Shown here one piece after another: positions 33,042-39,123 of a stretch of DNA of 39,123 nucleotides. The DNA is taken from assembly GCA_015492495.1 (NCBI GenBank), contig WGEY01000004.1:1-39123 (forward strand). Direction: 5' to 3'. The notes under the pieces are model-generated. The model did not search any database. It was not told the origin of the DNA and was given only the letters and a program-made list of their open reading frames with translations. Each line of letters begins with the position of its first letter. Positions within the stretch are counted from its first letter, which is position 1. The position numbers and the translations under genes are program-made. The stretch is from Deltaproteobacteria bacterium (GTDB taxonomy: Bacteria > Desulfobacterota > GWC2-55-46 > DRQE01).

Positions 33042-33895
33042 AGGTGGTGGCCGTGATACATGCAAGGATGACGTCGTCGAGGCTTCCGGGCAAGGTGCTG
33101 AAGGATCTGGGCGGCAGGTCGGTCTTTTACCACCACTATGAGAGGCTCTCTCGGTGCGCAAAGATCGACAAGATATACCTTGCTACATCCAAGAGCGAGA
33201 CCAACGATCCGCTCAGGGAAGAGGCCAGGAGGTACGGCGTGCCGTGCTACTCCGGGGCCGAGGAAGACCTGCTCGAGCGATACACATCCATAGCGAGGAA
33301 AGAGAGTCCCGATGCGGTCGTAAGGTGTGGATGCGACAAGCCCCTTTTCAGCTACGAGGTCGTCGACCACCTGCTGGACGCATACGACGGTGAGGACCTC
33401 TTGTACGTCACTACACCTCTGGGAAAGGGGATAGGCTCCGAGGTCCTTTCCCCTGCCGCGCTCGAAAGGATACACGAGCATTACAGGGGACCGGCTATCG
33501 CCAAGTACGTCTTTGAATATCCGCATCTCTTCAATACGAGGGGGGTGGAGGTGGACGACGAATTTTCCAGGCCTGAATTCAGGCTCACGCTGGATACTGC
33601 CGAGGATTACGAGCTTCTGAAGACGATATACGACCGGTTTTACGAGGACGGGGTCCCTGTGGACATAAGGGAGGTCTTCAAATACCTCGATGACAACCCG
33701 GACATAGCCAACATAAACCGTTTCACCGAGGACAAGTACGTGAACACCTACCTGAAGGATCTGCAGGAGAGGGCGGTCTTTTCCGTCTACCAGGCGCGTA
33801 GCGGAAGATGTGTCGTCAGAAACCGCATGGGAGAGGTCATAAGCCCAGGCGAGTTTCTCGATGCCGTGGGAAAGCTTGACTGGGAGGAAGGCTGA
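33038..33895 (+). CDS. spsF: SpsF-type cytidylyltransferase-like protein
   Basis: The protein has 285 residues from ATG 33038, which has GGAG close upstream and an ATGA overlap; the longer frame from 32867 lies inside the previous gene. The start MKVVAVIHARMTSSRLPGKVL is split over the NTP-binding loop typical of SpsF (COG1861), followed by DLLERYTSIAR, VVRCGCDKPLF and FRLTLDTAEDYEL. SpsF proteins are found in spore-coat and surface polysaccharide loci next to SpsE/NeuB-type synthases and are thought to be nucleotidyltransferases. Here the third NeuB-type synthase lies 3.5 kb downstream. The last 50 residues (YQARSGRCVVRNRMGEVIS) extend beyond the domain. Confidence 0.85.
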   Translation: MKVVAVIHARMTSSRLPGKVLKDLGGRSVFYHHYERLSRCAKIDKIYLATSKSETNDPLREEARRYGVPCYSGAEEDLLERYTSIARKESPDAVVRCGCDKPLFSYEVVDHLLDAYDGEDLLYVTTPLGKGIGSEVLSPAALERIHEHYRGPAIAKYVFEYPHLFNTRGVEVDDEFSRPEFRLTLDTAEDYELLKTIYDRFYEDGVPVDIREVFKYLDDNPDIANINRFTEDKYVNTYLKDLQERAVFSVYQARSGRCVVRNRMGEVISPGEFLDAVGKLDWEEG

Positions 33896-33897
33896 AG

Positions 33898-34890
33898 ATG
33901 TCCTCGGGCAACCCCTATCATGAACTCAACTTCCTGAAGAGCACCTGGAACAAGTTCAAGGCGGTGGGTATGAACCCCGGGTACTTCACCTACAGGTTGA
34001 AGTGGAATCTCCTGGGGAGGTACCCGATAAGGACCAGGGTTCCCACGCACGTGGATATAGAGCTATCGAGCTTCTGCAACCTGAGGTGCACGATGTGTCC
34101 CCACGGCGACGACGGACAAGACATACAGAAGGGGCTCATCGATTACGATGTTGCGCTGAAGGTGATCAGGGAGTGCGAGGAATTCGGTGTCTCGTCGCTC
34201 AAGTTCAGCGGACGAGGCGAGATGCTGCTGCATCCGAGGTTCGAGGAGATCGTCGCCTCTGCCAAGTCCGCCGGCATCCTTGATGTGATGTTCAACACCA
34301 ACGGGCTGCTGTTGACGCCCGAGAGGGCGCGTAGCGTCATGGACAGTGGCGTCGACCTGATAATAATCTCCATAGACGGCGCCACCAGGGAGACATACGA
34401 AAAGATACGCGTGGACGGAGACTATGACACCTTGTTACGTAACGTCGAGTTCATCATAGACTACAGAAAGAAGAGCCGAAGGACAAAGCCGCTTATAAGG
34501 CTTCAGTTCGTGAAGATGAAGGACAATATACACGAGTTCGGGATGTTCCGTGAGATGTGGAAGGACAAGGTCGATGTCCTGGTGGGGCTGGATTATTCTA
34601 ACCGTTCGTCACGGGAGGACAGGTCCGTAAGTTATAGGCAGCCAGTGGGTCGAGCCTGGTGTCCCCATCCATGGCGGCGCCTGACGGTCACATCAAGCGG
34701 CACCGCGCTCATGTGTTGTGTGGACTGGGACGTCAAGTATGCGGTCGGGGACTGCAGGAAGGAGACCATCTTCGAGATATGGAATGGAAAGAGGATCGAG
34801 CACGGCAGAAGGTGCATAAAGGCGCTCGAGCACCACAAGATCCCGTCGTGCAGGGACTGCTTCGCGCCGATCAGCTACAGGTGGCGGTGA
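33898..34890 (+). CDS. radical SAM protein with SPASM-like C-terminus
   Basis: A 330-residue protein. The cluster motif CNLRCTMC has Cys 60, 64 and 67, preceded by HVDIELSSF. Core motifs are SLKFSGRGEMLLHP, MFNTNGLLLTP and IISIDGATRETYEKIR. The C-terminal region has WCPHPWRRLTVTSSGTALMCC, GDC and PSCRDCF (separate short motifs), a Cys set expected for an auxiliary 4Fe-4S SPASM/twitch domain. Family members dehydrogenate, epimerise or crosslink substrates, often peptides or sugars. There is no B12 domain. It starts 2 bp after spsF. A sugar-modifying role is inferred from context only. Confidence 0.85.
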   Translation: MSSGNPYHELNFLKSTWNKFKAVGMNPGYFTYRLKWNLLGRYPIRTRVPTHVDIELSSFCNLRCTMCPHGDDGQDIQKGLIDYDVALKVIRECEEFGVSSLKFSGRGEMLLHPRFEEIVASAKSAGILDVMFNTNGLLLTPERARSVMDSGVDLIIISIDGATRETYEKIRVDGDYDTLLRNVEFIIDYRKKSRRTKPLIRLQFVKMKDNIHEFGMFREMWKDKVDVLVGLDYSNRSSREDRSVSYRQPVGRAWCPHPWRRLTVTSSGTALMCCVDWDVKYAVGDCRKETIFEIWNGKRIEHGRRCIKALEHHKIPSCRDCFAPISYRWR

Positions 34891-34959
34891 GCGGACTTTG
34901 AAGTGCGTGGTGGCATGCCTTGTTGTTCATACGTACACTGAGGAGAGACCGAACAATCC

Positions 34960-35826
34960 ATGAGTGAACCGGGTTTTCACACGTTACTGTTTCATGCCCT
35001 GTACAAGGACGAGTCACACAGGGAGATGACTCACCCGTTCCTCTACATATCGCTCGAGGAGTTGGAAGGCTGCATCAAGGTCCTCTTGGACAACGGTTAT
35101 ACGTTCCTGGACCCGGCTGAGCTTGGTTCGTGCAACGGCTCGGGCAAGGATATTCTCCTCACTTTCGACGACGGCTATTACGACAACTACCATGCGCTCG
35201 AGGTGCTGGAGAAGTACTCCATCAGGGCGCTGTTCTTTTACGTAAAGCAACAGATAGTCGAGCAGAAGCTCTTCTGGTGGGAGGTGTACTTCAGAAATCG
35301 CATCACCGAGACATCCTTCCGCGATGTCTACGAAGAGATGCAGGAGCTCAAGAAGCTGCCGAGGGCCCGGATCGAATCGATGTTGAAGGAGCGCTACGGC
35401 GAGGATTGCTTCGAACCGGACGATGACCTGAACCGCCCGATGACGGTCGACGAACTGAAGAGGTTCGCCGCGCATCCCCTGGTGGAAATAGGCGTCCATT
35501 CCGCATCGCACGAGATATTGACCAATTGCACCAGGGAAGAGGTCTTGCACGAGATGGAGGGGTGCAAGCGCTTCCTGGAGGAGGTCACCGAAGGCAGTAT
35601 CCCTTTCATCTCTTATCCGAACGGAGACTTCAACGACGAGGTCCTGGCCGTGGCCGGTGATCTCGGTTTTGAATGGGGATTCACCACACTGCCGGGGCTC
35701 AACCGCAGGAAGAGGTTAGGGGAACGGTCCTACAGGCTCAGCCTGAGGAGAAACGTCTTCCCGGTGCCCAACGACGACAACAATGTTGTGAGGCAGGTGG
35801 AGATCTTCGCAGAACAAAACCGTTGA
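34960..35826 (+). CDS. NodB-type polysaccharide/sugar deacetylase
   Basis: A 288-residue carbohydrate esterase 4-like protein without a signal peptide, so probably cytosolic. LLTFDDGYYDNY holds the catalytic/metal Asp pair, and EIGVHSASHEI gives the metal-binding H-x3-H. FISYPNGDFND and WGFTTLPG are later family motifs. It could remove an N-acetyl group from a sugar or nonulosonic acid, or act on a lipid-linked glycan. Its proximity to the formyltransferase at 38620 makes deacetylation followed by formylation a possible pair. The upstream 69-bp gap has GGAG about 14 bases before ATG. Confidence 0.85.
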   Translation: MSEPGFHTLLFHALYKDESHREMTHPFLYISLEELEGCIKVLLDNGYTFLDPAELGSCNGSGKDILLTFDDGYYDNYHALEVLEKYSIRALFFYVKQQIVEQKLFWWEVYFRNRITETSFRDVYEEMQELKKLPRARIESMLKERYGEDCFEPDDDLNRPMTVDELKRFAAHPLVEIGVHSASHEILTNCTREEVLHEMEGCKRFLEEVTEGSIPFISYPNGDFNDEVLAVAGDLGFEWGFTTLPGLNRRKRLGERSYRLSLRRNVFPVPNDDNNVVRQVEIFAEQNR

Positions 35827-35893
35827 TAAACAAAGGTGTAGGTGTAATGAAGCGGTCCGCCGGGCCCTGAAGTCCGCACGGAGGTAACGGGAC

Positions 35894-37324
35894 ATGAGTA
35901 TAGGTGAGTGCAATATAGATCTTGACGGAAGGAAATCCGCTTTCAGGATTCTTTTCATTTCTCCTGCCAGCCTCGAGTTCACGAACTTCGAGTCCGGGAG
36001 GCCGACAGCCATCTCTCACTCGCCGAACCTGAGCCTGTCCTTTCTTTACCACTGGCTCAAGATGAAGTTCGCGGACCGGGTGGATATCAGGACCATAGAG
36101 CAGGTCAACTACAACATCCCCTTCGAGGATATGCCCGAAGTGATCCGGACCTTCGATCCCCACCTTGTCGGCATTACATCGTCGACCTTCAACCTCCTCG
36201 GTGCATACAGGATAGCCAGGACTGTGAAGGAAACCTCGCCCGAATGCACGACGGTCCTCGGAGGCGCCCATGCCACGGTGCTCCCGGTCCACACGCTCAA
36301 AGAGTGCGGGGACATTGACATATGCGTCTGCGGCGAGGGCGAGCTCACCATGGAGGAGCTGGTGGAGCACCTGATGTCTGGCGGCTCCACGGACGAGATG
36401 CGGCGCATAAAGGGCATAGCCTATCGTTCCGACGAGGGCAGGGTGGTGCAGACACCCTCCCGTCCGGTCATCGACGATCTTGACATCCTGCCACATCCCA
36501 CGTACGAGGAGTACGACATGAACCGCATAGACTACAGGTTCTGTCCCATAACCAATAAGAATGAAATCTATTTTTCGGTCTTCAGCTCACGCGGCTGTGT
36601 TTTCAAGTGTGCCTTCTGCACACCGGTGCTGCCAAGAAAGTTCAGATACAGAAGCCCGGCAAAGGTGATCGAAGAGATACGCTACCTGCGCGAGAAGTTC
36701 GGGGCCGAGGTCATCTACTTCGAGGACAGCTGCATGTCCACGAACAAGAACTGGTTCAGCAAGGTCTGTGACGACTTCATATCCTCGGGCCTTTCGTCCG
36801 AAGTCCGCTGGGGATTCGAGACCCGCGTGGACCTGGTGGAGCCCGAGTTGATGAGAAAGGCGGTCAGGGCCGGATGCATCTTCGTGAACTTCGGCCTCGA
36901 GTCCGGAAGCGACCTCGTACTGAAGATGAACCGTAAGGGATTCACCAAGGACACAATATTGAAGTCATTGAAGGTCACCAGGGAGAGCGGAGTTCAGATC
37001 ATTCACGGAAGTTTCATCCTGGGACTTCCCTACGAGACGAGCGGGACGGTAGAGGAGACCATGGAGTTCATCGACAAGGTCGACCTGAACATGATCCCCA
37101 TCAATGTCGCCGACGTGTATCCCGGCACCGAGTTCTTCCGCATGGTCGACAGAGGGGATGGGGGGCTGCGCTGGATCCCGGGGCAGAGGATGAACTGGGA
37201 GGCGTACCGCAGGGACACGTTGATGACCGAGGTGAATGACCTTGACAAGGACCGGCTGCTCGATTATTACCGCAAGATCCTGGACAAGGTCGAGCGGAAG
37301 ACATCGATAAGGTACAGCATATGA
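35894..37324 (+). CDS. B12-binding-type radical SAM protein (3)
   Basis: A 476-residue protein, ATG 35894 with CGGAGG about ten bases upstream. The N-terminal B12-type domain spans about 17-160 (ILFISPASLEF, VLGGAHATVLPVHTL, ICVCGEGELTMEEL). Radical SAM Cys are 235, 239 and 242 in CVFKCAFC. EVIYFEDSCMS, VNFGLESGSDLVL and FILGLPYETSGTVEE follow. The overall plan is like the copies at 5978 and 31551, but sequence is clearly different, so the three are paralogues rather than a duplication. Its stop overlaps a small open frame by ATGA. Confidence 0.87.
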   Translation: MSIGECNIDLDGRKSAFRILFISPASLEFTNFESGRPTAISHSPNLSLSFLYHWLKMKFADRVDIRTIEQVNYNIPFEDMPEVIRTFDPHLVGITSSTFNLLGAYRIARTVKETSPECTTVLGGAHATVLPVHTLKECGDIDICVCGEGELTMEELVEHLMSGGSTDEMRRIKGIAYRSDEGRVVQTPSRPVIDDLDILPHPTYEEYDMNRIDYRFCPITNKNEIYFSVFSSRGCVFKCAFCTPVLPRKFRYRSPAKVIEEIRYLREKFGAEVIYFEDSCMSTNKNWFSKVCDDFISSGLSSEVRWGFETRVDLVEPELMRKAVRAGCIFVNFGLESGSDLVLKMNRKGFTKDTILKSLKVTRESGVQIIHGSFILGLPYETSGTVEETMEFIDKVDLNMIPINVADVYPGTEFFRMVDRGDGGLRWIPGQRMNWEAYRRDTLMTEVNDLDKDRLLDYYRKILDKVERKTSIRYSI

Positions 37325-37458
37325 AGACCATGAAGAGGTTGCTTTCCCGTGCATTTCATTTATCCGGAGACGCGGAATACCGGCGCAAACGTCTCTGGAT
37401 CTTAGCGGGATCCATCACTGGCAATGTCGGACCTAATAAGGAGGGGGTTGATGCATGA
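37321..37458 (+). CDS. possible small protein, 45 aa (hypothetical)
   Basis: A 45-codon frame fills the 130-bp gap. Its ATG (37321) overlaps the previous stop by ATGA and its TGA (37456-37458) overlaps the next ATG (37455) by ATGA. It begins MKTMKRLLSRAF and is basic (about ten Lys/Arg), with a short hydrophobic stretch WILAGSI. No family is recognised. An SD for the next gene (AAGGAGGGGG) lies inside it. The two exact ATGA junctions, the same coupling used by established neighbours, are the only support. It could be chance. Confidence 0.4.
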   Translation: MKTMKRLLSRAFHLSGDAEYRRKRLWILAGSITGNVGPNKEGVDA

Positions 37459-38471
37459 AGATAGGCGATCGTGATATCGGAAAAGGCGTTTTTATTACCG
37501 CCGAGATCGGGAACAACCATAACGGCGACTTCGAAACGGCGGCGAGGATGATCGAAGAGGCGGCCCGCTGCGGGGCCGACGGGGTGAAGCTGCAGCTCTT
37601 CAGGGCCGAGAGGCTTGTCACGGAGTCGGCCCCGTCCCATCTGCCTCACCTGACCGGAGGACGGTCGATCTTTGAAAGGTTCAAGGGCCTTGAGTTATCA
37701 AAGGAAGAGCTGCTTAAGCTGGCCGGAGTGGCGAAACGGGCCGGGGTGGTCTTCTTTGGAAGCGTCTTCGATAGAGAGAGCGCCGACATGGTCGAAGAGA
37801 TCATGCCGGTCTACAAGATAGCATCCTGCGACATCACCAACTTCCCCCTGATCAGGCACGTGGTCAAGAAGTGCAGGCCGGTCATCGTGTCGACCGGAAT
37901 GGCCTCGCTGGAAGAGATAGGGGCGGTGATGAACGAGATTCCCAGGGACCGCCTGATCCTGCTTCACTGCGTATCAAGGTATCCGGCCCCGGCTGAGACG
38001 GTGAACCTGAGGTCCATACCCTTTCTGCGCGAAGAGTTCGGCGTACCGGTAGGCTACTCCGATCACACCGTGGGCAGTGTGTCCGCTCTCGGTGCCGTCG
38101 CACTGGGTGCCGTGATGATCGAAAAGCACTTTACGCTGGACAAAAATCAGGAGATGGGTGACCACAGGCTGTCGGCCGAACCACGGGACTTGAGATACCT
38201 GGTGGACGGCATAAGAAGTATGGAGACCATGCTGGGCCGCTACATGAAGGAGCCGGACGGGGCGGAGCTTGAGACGAGCAAGGTCATGAGGCGGAGCATC
38301 TTTGCCAGGGAAGACATACCCGTGGGGACGGTCCTCACCCAGGATATGCTGATTCCCCTTAGGCCGGCGGTGGGCCTCTCCCCGGCCCTCATAGACGATG
38401 TGATAGGCAGAAAGGTCGTCAGGCACGTGAAGAAGGGCACACCGTTGACAAGGGAGATGCTCTCCTGGTGA
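37455..38471 (+). CDS. neuB: nonulosonic acid synthase, NeuB/SpsE family (3)
   Basis: A 338-residue PEP-dependent synthase. FITAEIGNNHNGD, GADGVKLQLFRAERLV, FGSVFDRESAD, YKIASCDITNFPL, STGMASLEE, GYSDHT and EKHFTLDKNQEMGDH are barrel motifs; the SAF domain has intact MRRSIF and LRPAVGLSP. ITAEIGNNHNGD and the shorter middle region set it apart from the other two synthases, so its acceptor sugar is probably different. AGGAGGGGG lies about eight bases before ATG. It ends at 38471 and a 115-148-bp spacer leads to the formyltransferase. Confidence 0.9.
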   Translation: MKIGDRDIGKGVFITAEIGNNHNGDFETAARMIEEAARCGADGVKLQLFRAERLVTESAPSHLPHLTGGRSIFERFKGLELSKEELLKLAGVAKRAGVVFFGSVFDRESADMVEEIMPVYKIASCDITNFPLIRHVVKKCRPVIVSTGMASLEEIGAVMNEIPRDRLILLHCVSRYPAPAETVNLRSIPFLREEFGVPVGYSDHTVGSVSALGAVALGAVMIEKHFTLDKNQEMGDHRLSAEPRDLRYLVDGIRSMETMLGRYMKEPDGAELETSKVMRRSIFAREDIPVGTVLTQDMLIPLRPAVGLSPALIDDVIGRKVVRHVKKGTPLTREMLSW

Positions 38472-38619
38472 CGCGCGGCTGAGCCCCGGGGAAGGGCGGC
38501 ACCCGGTGCACAGTCTGCTGTCGTGATCTTTCTTGACGGGGATATGACGGAGGGGTTCAGTTTTTCCGCTTCGCTGTATGGAGTAGATGAAGGGCCCATC
38601 CATAGGGGTTGCTCTTAAG

Positions 38620-39123
38620 ATGAAAAGGGTATGCATACTCACGTTTGAAGGGAACCCGGTGGCGACAGAGCTCTTCCGGCTCCTGAAGGACGACTATGAA
38701 ACCTTTGTCCTGTATACGGCCAACAGAAGCGTTTCGCTCGTAGAGGCGTGGAGGAGAAAGAGGGGGACGAGGTGGCTGTGGTACAACCTGCTCTTCAATG
38801 CCGCGGCAAGGCTCTACGGTGTAACACACGTACCCGAGCCATCTTGGAAGGAACTGAAGGATCGTTGTCCGGGGTCGTTTCTTAAAACGGACCATCACAA
38901 CTCCGAGCTCACCAGGGAAAGGCTTCGTAGCCTCAACCTCGATTTGGGCGTCCTCATAGGCACACCGCTGATAAGACCGGAGGTCTTCGAGATACCCGCA
39001 TCCGGGATGATCAACCTTCACCAGGGAAACATCCCCCGCTACAGGGGGGCTCCTCCCGCATACTGGGAACACAGGAACGGGGAGGCCGAGATGTTCGTGA
39101 CGGTCCACGTCGTGGTCAAGGGA
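38620..39123 (+). CDS. formyltransferase family protein, N-terminal part (truncated by window)
   Basis: The open frame runs off the right end with 168 codons seen. I start it at ATG 38620 (MKRVCILTFEGNP); an in-frame ATG at 38587 with GGAG three bases upstream is an alternative. The N-terminal Rossmann-like strand, then DLGVLIGTPLIRPEVFEIP and GMINLHQGNIPRYRGAPPAY are the formyltransferase core, with the Asn and His of the N-H pair visible. The catalytic Asp would lie beyond the window. Relatives include sugar N-formyltransferases and methionyl-tRNA formyltransferase; a long insertion after residue 35 and the context favour a sugar amine as acceptor. Confidence 0.78.
   Translation, partial: MKRVCILTFEGNPVATELFRLLKDDYETFVLYTANRSVSLVEAWRRKRGTRWLWYNLLFNAAARLYGVTHVPEPSWKELKDRCPGSFLKTDHHNSELTRERLRSLNLDLGVLIGTPLIRPEVFEIPASGMINLHQGNIPRYRGAPPAYWEHRNGEAEMFVTVHVVVKG

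Noticed and set aside
34900-34963. 21-codon frame TTG AAG TGC... overlapping the deacetylase start by ATGA
   Set aside because: Only 21 residues (begins MKCVVACLVVHTYT), no SD, no family; more likely chance or a remnant.
37325-38471. CRISPR array, tRNA, rRNA or insertion sequence anywhere in the window (example interval given)
   Set aside because: I saw no regularly spaced repeats, no tRNA-like cloverleaf or rRNA core, and no transposase or integrase motifs in any frame on either strand.
38523-38618. 31-codon frame between the third synthase and the formyltransferase
   Set aside because: It ends just before the formyltransferase ATG, but lacks an SD and motif support; length is within chance.

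Overview
All 26 credible genes plus a partial gene at each end lie on the + strand and are packed head to tail, often with ATGA, GTGA or TGATG stop/start overlaps. Strong Shine-Dalgarno sites, GTG/TTG starts and the gene families point to a bacterium. Polysaccharide co-polymerase, polyprenyl-phosphate sugar-1-phosphate transferase and nonulosonic acid (sialic-acid-like) genes suggest a diderm making a complex surface glycan. The DNA is GC-rich yet uses ATA (Ile) and AGG (Arg) very often, as in some Desulfobacterota and Nitrospirota; this is only a weak taxonomic hint and I cannot name the organism.

Layout. (1) 1-2395: tail of an upstream unit: the C-terminus of a nucleotide-sugar dehydrogenase, a SAM methyltransferase and a GT4 glycosyltransferase. 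(2) 2396-2994: a 599-bp non-coding region with an A/T-rich block, a TTGACA promoter containing a perfect inverted repeat between its -35 and -10, and a roughly 480-nt leader with several hairpins. (3) 2995-8873: assembly genes: Wzz-type chain-length protein, GT39/ArnT-like membrane transferase, B12-type radical SAM protein, WbaP-type initiating sugar-phosphate transferase. (4) 8873-16864: sugar-nucleotide genes: epimerase, CapD/PseB-type dehydratase, a clear UDP-sulfoquinovose synthase homologue, Gfo/Idh/MocA oxidoreductase, CMP-nonulosonate synthetase, SDR, a first NeuB-type synthase and an epimerase. (5) 16869-28837: an apparently complete legionaminic-type set: NeuC/LegG, CBS-NTP-transferase (PtmE type), LegB, capsule-type transferase, NeuB/LegI, NeuD-type acyltransferase, TIM-barrel isomerase, CBS-dehydrogenase fusion, epimerase, DegT aminotransferase, second CMP-nonulosonate synthetase. 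(6) 28858-39123: a GT-B-like protein, a GT2 fused to a degenerate cytidylyltransferase, two B12-type radical SAM proteins, SpsF, a SPASM radical SAM protein, a NodB deacetylase, a possible 45-residue protein, a third NeuB-type synthase and a truncated formyltransferase.

Working together, the genes would make one or more CMP-activated nonulosonic acids (three synthases; two intact CMP-sugar synthetases, one degenerate one and SpsF), possibly a sulfoquinovose donor, and decorated derivatives (deacetylation, formylation, radical SAM chemistry), then build them onto a polyprenyl-linked glycan. No Wzx flippase, Wzy polymerase or ABC exporter is in the window. The most unusual points are the sulfoquinovose synthase in a nonulosonic acid locus, the GT2-pseudo-CMP-synthetase fusion, two enzymes carrying the same kind of CBS module, four radical SAM genes, and the structured leader of a roughly 36-kb gene array.
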